The position numbers and the translations under genes were made by a program. A stretch of 64,000 bases of DNA from an uncultured Bacteroidales bacterium. Lineage in GTDB: Bacteria; Bacteroidota; Bacteroidia; Bacteroidales; Paludibacteraceae. Positions 50,828-57,817 of this stretch are shown here, one piece after another. The stretch spans positions 1 to 64,000 of the forward strand of contig CACZVM010000008.1 in the NCBI GenBank assembly GCA_902784585.1, in the 5' to 3' direction. The notes below the pieces were generated by a model. That model was not told where the DNA came from, ran no database searches, and was given only the letters and a program-made list of their open reading frames with translations. How positions within the stretch are numbered: the first letter of the stretch is position 1; each line of letters opens with the position of its first letter.

Positions 50828-52688
50828 TCTTTATCTGCATTCTGTCGATCAGTCGGAGTAGCATCTTCTTCAGTGCCGAGACGATCGACCAGGTCTTCGA
50901 GGCCTGTGTCGTGTCGCCTGTCAGCAGGTCGGGAACGCTGGCGCCGGTCTCCTGTTCGGGATAGACTACCATATAGCTGTGGTCGGCAAAGAAGCGTTCC
51001 AGCATCTCGGGTACCTGTTCGAACAGCGGGTTGTAGCTGGGCGTGGAGGGACGGGCGTTGATCATTACGATCATGTCGTCCGGTCGCATCTGCTTGGCCA
51101 TCATCAGTACATCTTCCCAGTTTTCCATCTCGCGATAGGCGGCCCGCAGGTACTTGCCTTTGCGGCGACAGAAAGCCTGCAGTGCGTGCTGGGTTTCTTC
51201 GTTGGCGAAGAACACCACTTTCGCGCCTATCTGGCTGCTCAGACGGCGTACCAGTCCGAAGCAGGAGATGAAGTCATGCTCTTTCTCCGCGTAGCGGGGC
51301 ACAGCCACCAGGATACGCGAAATCGTATTGAGCGGTTGGGCGGGGTGGTAGATGATGGAGGCCTTGCGCTGGGTGGAGATGAGTGTGGTGGCATCGTCCC
51401 AGTCGCTCTCGCTGGCGAAGTCCGGGGAGTGCAGTTCGGCCAGCTCGCTTAGTTCGCGCAGCTCATAATGGCGGTTCTCCGCCACCGTCAGCATCTGCCA
51501 GCTGTTGTCGGTCTTGTCGGCCTCCAGTCGTGCCTCTTCCTGCAGGGCGAGCTGCTTGGCCGCATACTCGGTGATGAACGAAGCCGAGGTACATAGCACG
51601 AGGATCATCAGCACGGCGGCATTCAGTATTTCGGCATTGAAGATGCCGGACTCATATCCTATGGTCACGATGGCCAGCGTGCCGGCTGCCGTGGCATGGG
51701 TCAGGCCGAAGATCAGTTGTCGCTCCACAGCCTGCAGTCCGAAGCTCTTCTCTGCCAGCCATGCCGCTATCCATTTGCCTACCAGCTTGGTAGCGATCAT
51801 GATGAGTGCGATGACGATAGTGAGCCATCCGCTCCATAGTAGCGTTACGTCGATCATCATGCCGACGCCCAGCAGAAACAAGGGCACGAACAGGTTGTTA
51901 CCCACGAAGTTGATCCGTTGCATCACCGGACTGAGGTTAGGTACCAGTCGGTTGAGTGACACGCCGCAGATGAACGCACCGAGTATGCTCTCCAGTCCGC
52001 TCCAGTCGGCAAGCAGCGCCGAGACCACCATCAGCGTCATCACCGCCAGAAAACCATTCGTAGCGTCTTGCCAGCGCTTGAAGAAACGTTGTGCCAGCCA
52101 TGGGAAGAGACCCACGATGAGCAGTAGCGTCAGTGCGATGCGTCCGGCGAGCGCCCATGCACTCAGCTGACCGGTATAGACGAAGTTGCTCTTCAGGTAG
52201 GCCAGTACCAGCAGCGAGAGCGTGATCGTAAGCATCGTACCACCGATGGCGATGTTGGCGGCAGCGTTCTTCTGTACGCCGTAGCGGCTGACGATGGGAT
52301 AAGTCATCAGGGTGTGACTGCCGTACATCGCGCCCAGCAGTGTACTGGTCACGCCGTTGAAACCCAGTGCCAGGCTGGTGAGTAGTCCGAGCAGGAACGG
52401 GAAGATGAACGAATAGAAACCGAATGTGATGGCATGGCTGCGCTGCTGACGAAAATCATTGACGTCCACCTCGATACCTGCCTGCAGCATGATATAGAGC
52501 ATACCTATCTTGCCCAGCGTCTGAATCGACGTGCCGCTGCTGATGAGGTCGAGCCCGTAGGGTCCCACCAGGATGCCTATGAGGATAAAACCGACGATGC
52601 TCGGTATACGTATCTTACGGCATGCCATCGGTACTACCAAGATCATGGCCAGCACCAGGCAGATAATTGCAAGTGGGTTCGTTATCAT
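50823..52688 (-). CDS. CPA2-type cation/proton antiporter with cytosolic C-terminal domain
   Basis: About 621 residues. The N-terminal 390 residues form 12-13 membrane helices of the CPA2 (KefB/NhaS3-type) family that exchange Na or K for protons. The region S-A-L-L-A-D-W-S-G-L-E-S-I-L-G-A-F-I-C-G near 240 carries the acidic residue in a helix as in this family. The C-terminal 225 residues resemble a USP-like regulatory fold (R-I-L-V-A-V-P-R). The preferred start is the ATG at 52688; a longer frame from 52703 adds M-N-C-E-F, which comes entirely from AATTCACA repeat DNA. The stop lies in another repeat array. Confidence 0.82.
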   Translation of the reverse strand: MITNPLAIICLVLAMILVVPMACRKIRIPSIVGFILIGILVGPYGLDLISSGTSIQTLGKIGMLYIMLQAGIEVDVNDFRQQRSHAITFGFYSFIFPFLLGLLTSLALGFNGVTSTLLGAMYGSHTLMTYPIVSRYGVQKNAAANIAIGGTMLTITLSLLVLAYLKSNFVYTGQLSAWALAGRIALTLLLIVGLFPWLAQRFFKRWQDATNGFLAVMTLMVVSALLADWSGLESILGAFICGVSLNRLVPNLSPVMQRINFVGNNLFVPLFLLGVGMMIDVTLLWSGWLTIVIALIMIATKLVGKWIAAWLAEKSFGLQAVERQLIFGLTHATAAGTLAIVTIGYESGIFNAEILNAAVLMILVLCTSASFITEYAAKQLALQEEARLEADKTDNSWQMLTVAENRHYELRELSELAELHSPDFASESDWDDATTLISTQRKASIIYHPAQPLNTISRILVAVPRYAEKEHDFISCFGLVRRLSSQIGAKVVFFANEETQHALQAFCRRKGKYLRAAYREMENWEDVLMMAKQMRPDDMIVMINARPSTPSYNPLFEQVPEMLERFFADHSYMVVYPEQETGASVPDLLTGDTTQASKTWSIVSALKKMLLRLIDRMQIKR

Positions 52689-52803
52689 AAATTCACAATT
52701 CACAATTCAAAATTCACAATTACCAATCACCTGACGGTGTCCCCGTTAAACGGGGAAACCCTAGACGGAAGGGGCACCAATCACCAATTACCAATCACCA
52801 ATT
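52689..52803 (+). repeat. Mixed repeat block between uvrA and the antiporter gene (includes D2)
   Basis: AATTCACA-type units (52689-52722) run into CCAATCA units, a 49-bp palindromic element (52730-52778, one base different from 39198-39246) and more CCAATCA/CCAATTA units up to 52803, the base before the uvrA stop. Three repeat types are nested in 115 bases. Confidence 0.8.
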
Positions 52804-55503
52804 TTAAATATATTTCCCTGTAATACTGTTTGTATTACGTCGGATCTCTTCTATCGTTCCTTCGGCTACTATCCGGCCGCCGCCTCGTCCGCCTTCGGGC
52901 CCCAGGTCGATGATCCAGTCGCAGGCACGAATGACGTCGGTGTTATGTTCGATGATCAGCACGGTGTTGCCTTTGTCCGTCAGCCGTCGCAGCACGTTCA
53001 GCAGCACGCGTATGTCTTCGAAATGCAGACCCGTTGTCGGTTCGTCCAGGATATAGAGTGTCTTGCCGGTGGAGGGACGCGACAGCTCGGTGGCTAATTT
53101 GATGCGTTGGCTCTCGCCGCCGCTGAGGCTGGTGGACGATTGTCCTAACTTGATATACCCCAGTCCCACTTCCTGGATGGTCTTTATCTTACGCAGGATG
53201 GTAGGTTGGGCGTCGAAGAACTCCACGGCTTGGTTGACGGTCATGTCCAGCACGTCGGCGATCGTCTTTCCCTTGAAGCGCACCTCCAGCGTCTCTCGGT
53301 TGTAGCGCTGTCCGCCGCATACCTCGCAGGGTACGTACACATCGGGCATGAAGTGCATCTGTATGGTCTTGTAGCCGTTGCCTGCGCACTCTTCGCAGCG
53401 GCCGCCTTTGGCGTTGAAGGAGAAGCGTCCTGCGCGCCATCCGCGTATCTTCGACTCCGGCAGTTGTGCGAACAGTTCGCGTATGTCGTTGAAGACGTTG
53501 GTATAGGTGGCCGGGTTGCTGCGGGGCGTACGTCCGATAGGCGACTGATCGACGTTGATCACCTTGTCGATAGCCTCCACTCCTTCGATGGTCTTGTAGG
53601 GCAGCGGTTGTGTCTTGCTGCGGTAGAACCGTTGACTCAGGATAGGATAGAGCGTCTGGTTGATGAGCGAGCTCTTGCCGCTTCCGCTCACGCCTGTCAC
53701 GCCTACCATCCGCCCGAGAGGAATACGTACCGTCACATCCTTCAGGTTATTGCCCGTGCACCCTGAAAGAATCAGTAGATTCTTATTTGTGATTTGTGAT
53801 TGGTGATTGGTGATTTGGTCTATCACTCTTTTCTCGCCTTTGAGATACTGGGCGGTGAGCGTGTCGGTCTTCAGCAGATCGCCCGGTGTGCCGCTGAAGA
53901 GGATCTTTCCGCCCAGCCGGCCGGCCTTGGGACCTACATCTACGATCCAATCGGCCTCGCGCATCATCTGTTCGTCATGCTCGACGACGATGACGGAGTT
54001 ACCCAGGTCGCGCAGCTCCTTCAGGCTGTTGATGAGTCGCTGGTTGTCGCGCTGGTGCAAACCGATAGAGGGCTCGTCCAGGATGTAGAGTACGTTCACC
54101 AGTCGGCTTCCTATCTGCGTCGCCAGACGGATGCGTTGGCTCTCGCCGCCGCTGAGGCTCTCGCTGCTGCGGTTCAGGCTCAGGTAACTCAGGCCCACCG
54201 ACTGCATGAACCGCAGGCGTGCACGTATCTCCTTCAGTATGGGTTCGGCGATGGCCTGCTGCTTGTCCGATAACTGACTGCTGATAGCTGACAGCTCGTT
54301 GAGCAATACGTCTATATCCATCTCGGCTAATTCGGAAATGTTGTACGGCCCGATGCGGTAACTCAGTGCCTCTTTGTTCAGTCGCTTGCCTCCGCACTCC
54401 GGACAGACGATCCACTCTTCATCATTTGCATCATTCTCATCATTCGCACCATTTGCCGAGAACTCCTGCATCTGCTCGTACCCTAGGTGTCCCCCGGTGG
54501 GGGAAACCGTTACACGGGAAGGGGAATGGGTATATTCGGTCAGTTTCTCCCACCAATTATCCGACTGAATCACTTCCTCCAACCCTTCTTCCTTTATCCT
54601 GTCACCCTTCACTCTTCCCAGTCCTTTGCAGCACGGGCACCAACCGGACGGACTGTTGAACGAGAAGGTATGCGGCGCGGGTTCCTGATAACTCAGTCCC
54701 GTCTCCGGACACATGAGGTTTCTTGAGAGAAACCTGATTTGTGATTTGTAATTGGTCATTGGTGATTTGTCGGCCTCCACGATCATCATGATGCCGTTTC
54801 CCTGCGTCATCGCGCGGTCCACACTCTGCCGCAACCGCCTGAGGTCATCCTGTAACCCGTCACCCGTCACCCGTAACCTATCTACCACCACCTCTATCGT
54901 ATGCGTCTTGTATCGATCGAGCTTCATGCCCGCCACCACCTCGCGCACCTCGCCGTCCACGCGCACGTGTACGAACCCTTTCTTGCGGATGGTCTCAAAC
55001 AGCTCTTTGTAATGGCCCTTGCGTCCGTTCACCAGCGGTGCCAGCAGCAGGATTTTCTGCCCCGCGTACTCACGTTGGATCAGCTCGATGATCTGGTCGT
55101 CGGTGAAGCGAACCATCTTCTTGCCCGACAGGTACGAATAGGCTTCGCCGGCGCGGGCGAACAAGAGGCGCAGGAAGTCATACACCTCGGTCACGGTGCC
55201 TACCGTCGAACGCGGGTTGCGGCTTGTCGTCTTCTGGTCGATAGAGATGACGGGACTCAGGCCGGTTATCTTGTCCACGTCCGGACGTTGCATCTGTCCG
55301 ATGAATCCGCGGGCGTAGGAGGAGAAGGTTTCCATATACCGGCGCTGCCCCTCTGCGAAGATGGTATCGAAGGCCAACGATGACTTACCCGAACCACTCA
55401 GTCCGGTGATCACCGTCAGGCGTTTGCGCGGGATGGACACGCTGATATTCTTCAGGTTGTGCACCCGTGCTCCAATCACTTCTATGCGTCCTTCGTCTGC
55501 CAT
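52804..55503 (-). CDS. uvrA: Excinuclease ABC subunit A, UvrA
   Basis: 899 residues. UvrA is the damage-recognising ABC ATPase of nucleotide excision repair. Seen: first Walker A G-L-S-G-S-G-K-S-S-L near residue 30; zinc-binding C-P-C-C; first ABC signature S-G-G-E-S-Q-R-I near 450; second Walker A G-V-S-G-S-G-K-S-S-L near 600; the second zinc module (C-x-x-C-x-G-N-G); and a second signature L-S-G-G-E-S-Q. The start is the ATG at 55503 (M-A-D-E-G-R-I); the frame is open to 55569 but runs into the leader element. At least four low-complexity segments from repeat DNA lie inside, for example S-P-M-T-N-Y-K-S near 246 and Q-I-T-N-H-Q-S-Q near 562. Confidence 0.96.
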   Translation of the reverse strand: MADEGRIEVIGARVHNLKNISVSIPRKRLTVITGLSGSGKSSLAFDTIFAEGQRRYMETFSSYARGFIGQMQRPDVDKITGLSPVISIDQKTTSRNPRSTVGTVTEVYDFLRLLFARAGEAYSYLSGKKMVRFTDDQIIELIQREYAGQKILLLAPLVNGRKGHYKELFETIRKKGFVHVRVDGEVREVVAGMKLDRYKTHTIEVVVDRLRVTGDGLQDDLRRLRQSVDRAMTQGNGIMMIVEADKSPMTNYKSQIRFLSRNLMCPETGLSYQEPAPHTFSFNSPSGWCPCCKGLGRVKGDRIKEEGLEEVIQSDNWWEKLTEYTHSPSRVTVSPTGGHLGYEQMQEFSANGANDENDANDEEWIVCPECGGKRLNKEALSYRIGPYNISELAEMDIDVLLNELSAISSQLSDKQQAIAEPILKEIRARLRFMQSVGLSYLSLNRSSESLSGGESQRIRLATQIGSRLVNVLYILDEPSIGLHQRDNQRLINSLKELRDLGNSVIVVEHDEQMMREADWIVDVGPKAGRLGGKILFSGTPGDLLKTDTLTAQYLKGEKRVIDQITNHQSQITNKNLLILSGCTGNNLKDVTVRIPLGRMVGVTGVSGSGKSSLINQTLYPILSQRFYRSKTQPLPYKTIEGVEAIDKVINVDQSPIGRTPRSNPATYTNVFNDIRELFAQLPESKIRGWRAGRFSFNAKGGRCEECAGNGYKTIQMHFMPDVYVPCEVCGGQRYNRETLEVRFKGKTIADVLDMTVNQAVEFFDAQPTILRKIKTIQEVGLGYIKLGQSSTSLSGGESQRIKLATELSRPSTGKTLYILDEPTTGLHFEDIRVLLNVLRRLTDKGNTVLIIEHNTDVIRACDWIIDLGPEGGRGGGRIVAEGTIEEIRRNTNSITGKYI
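53787..53818 (-). repeat. CCAATCA-family array inside uvrA
   Basis: On the minus strand, units of CCAATCA/CACAAATCA type in frame encode Q-I-T-N-H-Q-S-Q-I-T-N, just before a normal UvrA segment (L-I-L-S-G-C). Confidence 0.7.
54262..54300 (-). repeat. CTGACAGCTATCAGC-type repeat inside uvrA
   Basis: On the minus strand GAGCTGTCAGCTATCAGCAG and a further unit encode E-L-S-A-I-S-S-Q-L-S-D. The same unit type fills the gap at 45387-45446. Confidence 0.5.
54482..54528 (-). repeat. Degraded copy of the 49-bp palindromic element inside uvrA (D3)
   Basis: CCTAGGTGTCCCCC-GGTG-GGGGAAACC followed by a GAAGGGG-like tail keeps the layout of D1/D2 but with about a dozen changes. It is read in frame as H-S-P-S-R-V-T-V-S-P-T-G-G-H-L-G. 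Beside it (54417-54460) is a CATCATT-type run encoding N-G-A-N-D-E-N-D-A-N-D-E-E. Confidence 0.6.
54736..54770 (-). repeat. CCAATGA-family array inside uvrA, second
   Basis: Minus-strand units encode K-S-P-M-T-N-Y-K-S-Q-I near residue 246, in the first ATPase half. Confidence 0.65.
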
Positions 55504-55516
55504 CGTTTTACGAAAA

Positions 55517-55657
55517 AACCTTTGCGGCTGCAGTCGCGTTCGGCACTCTCGGACACGGAATGACGGCAACCGTCATTAAAGTCCTCGAGGCCTCCGCTCT
55601 CCCCACTGAACGCGCTTCGTTAGCGTTCATTGGGGACCCCAAAACCTTTGCGGGTGC
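55517..55657 (-). ncRNA. Structured leader element, copy 3 (before uvrA)
   Basis: In the uvrA transcript, near-identical 15-bp direct repeats flank it (55643-55657 and 55517-55531; 14 of 15 match). Core: hairpin I with CCCCA-A-TGAACGC / GCGTTCA-G-TGGGG arms and CGCT/AGCG apex; linker GCGGAGGCCTCGAGGACT; hairpin II TGACGG/CCGTCA (55561-55575); then TCCGTGTCCGAGAGTG. Compared with copy 2, both helices changed in both arms. It ends 14 bases before the uvrA ATG, as in rfbA. Confidence 0.65.
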
Positions 55658-55690
55658 AAAGGTACACAAAAAAAATGACATACGCAAGTG
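55654..55690 (-). promoter_or_regulatory. uvrA promoter (minus strand)
   Basis: On the minus strand: TTGCGTATGTCATTTT and GTGTACCTTTGCACC, placing the transcript start just before copy 3 of the structured element. The -7/start region overlaps the element's outer repeat. Confidence 0.65.
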
Positions 55691-55727
55691 CGCATGCCAT
55701 TCTTTTGAAAAAAGTGCTACTTTTTTT

Positions 55728-57695
55728 TTATAGCAACTCGACGCTGCGGTTGACAAATTTGGCGAGTGCTTCGCCTTTCAGCTGACCGCTGGCGAGCAAT
55801 GCGATGTCGATGAGCTGCTTCAGGCGCTCGTCTTCGCCGTCAAGCTTATAGACTGTCTTGATGACGGTTTCCTTGGTCGGTGCGTCACCCTCTTTCTCGG
55901 CTTTCTTTTCCACCTCTTCCTGTACCTCTTCGCTCGTTTCTTTGCCAACGAGCTCTTGGATGAGCGGGTGGGCGGTGTTGATGACGAGGTTGTAGCTGTC
56001 GGGCATCTGGCCGTAGAAGGACATACCTTGCTGGTGAGCAGACATCTCTTTCATACGACGCATGAACTCGTTCTGCGTGAGGAACACAGGCAGGGCGTCC
56101 GCAGCTGCGGGTTCGCAGCTGACGTAATAGTTAATTGGTGATTGGTCATTGGTGATTTGTGATTTCAAAATATCATCAAACGCCTTGCGCAGTCCCTCTT
56201 TCTGCTCATCGGAATAGGTGTCCTTGGCGGCATCCTCCTTGCGGATAAGGTTCTCGATGGTGTCGCTGTCGATGCGCACGAAGCGCAGTTTCTCGTGCTT
56301 TTGCTCGGCCTGCGACATGCAGTGTACATCCAGTTCGCCGTCCATGAGCAGCACATCGTATCCTTTGGCTTTGGCGCGCTCGATATAGGTATAATGTGCA
56401 TCCGGGTCGTTGGTGTACAGGAGCACGAGGTTGCCGTCCTTATCTACTTGATTCTCACGCACTTTGTCCATATATTCGTCCAGGGTGGCGTATTGGCCGT
56501 CCAGGTTCTTCAGGAGGGCAAAGCCGGTGGCTTTCTCGTAGAACTTCTCGTCGGTCAGCATACCGAACTGGATGAACATCTTGATGTCGTCCCATTTCTT
56601 GGCGAACTCGTCCTTGTCAGCCTTGTAGAGTTCGGCCAGTTTGTCCGCCACTTTCTTGGTGATGTAGCCCGAGATTTTCTTGACGTTGTTGTCGCTCTGC
56701 AGATAGCTGCGGCTGACGTTGAGCGGGATGTCCGGGCTGTCGATGACGCCGTGCAGCAGCGTCAGATATTCGGGTACGATGTTCTCCACTTCATCGGTCA
56801 CATACACCTGGTTGCAATAGAGTTGTATCTTGTTGCGGTGCACGTCCATGTTCGTCTTGATCTTCGGGAAATAGAGGATACCTGTCAGGTGGAACGGATA
56901 ATCGACGTTCAGGTGGATGTGGAAGAGCGGTTCGCCCATCTGGGTCGGGTAGAGCTCGTGGTAGAACTTGTCGTAGTCCTCGTCCTTCAGGTCAGCGGGT
57001 TTGCGTGTCCAAGCGGGGTTGATGTCGTTGATGATGTTCTCTTCGTCCAGCTCCACCTCTTTGCCGTCTTTCCACTCTTTCTTCTTGCCGAAAGCGATCT
57101 CGATAGGCAGGAACTTGCAGTATTTCTTCAGCAGTCCTTCTATAGTGGCGTCCTCCAGATACTGGCTGAACTCATCGTCGATATGCAGCACGATGTCCGT
57201 GCCGCGCTCGGCCTTAATGGTCTCTTCCATCGTATATTCCGGACTGCCCTCGCAGCTCCAGTGCACAGCTTTCGTGTCCTCCCGGTAGCTCTGCGAGAAG
57301 ATCTCCACCTTCTTGCTGACCATGAAGGCGGAATAGAAACCGAGGCCGAAATGACCGATGATGGCTTCAGCCTTGTCCTTGTATTGGTTCAGGAACTCCT
57401 CGGCGCCGGAGAAAGCGATCTGGTTGATGAATTTGTCCACCTCTTCGGCAGTCATGCCGATGCCGTGGTCGGAGACGGTAAGTGTCTTTTTCTTTTTGTC
57501 AATGCTGACGCGTACTCGCGTATCACCCAGATCACCCTTCACTTCACCTACCGACGAGAGGGTTTTCAGCTTCTGCGTGGCATCGACGGCGTTGCTGATC
57601 AGCTCACGGAGGAATATCTCGTGGTCTGAGTACAAAAATTTCTTGATGACCGGAAAGATGTTATCCGAAGTCACTCCAATACTACCTTTATTCAT
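55728..57695 (-). CDS. htpG: Molecular chaperone HtpG (Hsp90 family)
   Basis: 655 residues. A cytosolic ATP-dependent chaperone. The N-terminal ATPase has E-L-I-S-N-A-V-D-A near residue 30, D-H-G-I-G-M near 75 and the lid G-H-F-G-L-G-F-Y-S near 115; the middle domain includes Y-I-Q-or-L-Q-S-D-N near 330; the C-terminal dimerisation part is shorter than in eukaryotes. An insertion K-S-Q-I-T-N-D-Q-S-P-I-N near residues 511-522 comes from heptamer repeat DNA. An inverted repeat lies 33-65 bp upstream of the start. Confidence 0.96.
   Translation of the reverse strand: MNKGSIGVTSDNIFPVIKKFLYSDHEIFLRELISNAVDATQKLKTLSSVGEVKGDLGDTRVRVSIDKKKKTLTVSDHGIGMTAEEVDKFINQIAFSGAEEFLNQYKDKAEAIIGHFGLGFYSAFMVSKKVEIFSQSYREDTKAVHWSCEGSPEYTMEETIKAERGTDIVLHIDDEFSQYLEDATIEGLLKKYCKFLPIEIAFGKKKEWKDGKEVELDEENIINDINPAWTRKPADLKDEDYDKFYHELYPTQMGEPLFHIHLNVDYPFHLTGILYFPKIKTNMDVHRNKIQLYCNQVYVTDEVENIVPEYLTLLHGVIDSPDIPLNVSRSYLQSDNNVKKISGYITKKVADKLAELYKADKDEFAKKWDDIKMFIQFGMLTDEKFYEKATGFALLKNLDGQYATLDEYMDKVRENQVDKDGNLVLLYTNDPDAHYTYIERAKAKGYDVLLMDGELDVHCMSQAEQKHEKLRFVRIDSDTIENLIRKEDAAKDTYSDEQKEGLRKAFDDILKSQITNDQSPINYYVSCEPAAADALPVFLTQNEFMRRMKEMSAHQQGMSFYGQMPDSYNLVINTAHPLIQELVGKETSEEVQEEVEKKAEKEGDAPTKETVIKTVYKLDGEDERLKQLIDIALLASGQLKGEALAKFVNRSVELL
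56131..56165 (-). repeat. CCAATGA/CCAATCA array inside htpG
   Basis: Minus-strand units encode K-S-Q-I-T-N-D-Q-S-P-I-N in frame, between a helix (A-F-D-D-I-L) and the conserved Y-Y-V-S block. Confidence 0.7.
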
Positions 57696-57727
57696 ATGCT
57701 TGTTCTTTTAGTTGTGTCTATGTATAG

Positions 57728-57760
57728 TTTACGGAGCAAGGGCGTTCCTCACTCCGTAAA
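57728..57760. promoter_or_regulatory. 9-bp perfect inverted repeat upstream of htpG
   Basis: TTTACGGAG (57728-57736) and CTCCGTAAA (57752-57760) flank 15 bp. The arms differ from the CIRCE heat-shock element. The position 33-65 bp from the htpG start suggests an operator or an RNA hairpin; it could also end the pullulanase transcript, whose stop is about 60 bp away. No standard promoter is seen in 57696-57817. Confidence 0.45.
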
Positions 57761-57817
57761 TAGTATGGTCAATATTCGTGCCAATCGGCTCGGACTGCCA
57801 TTTTGGCATATGTGGGC

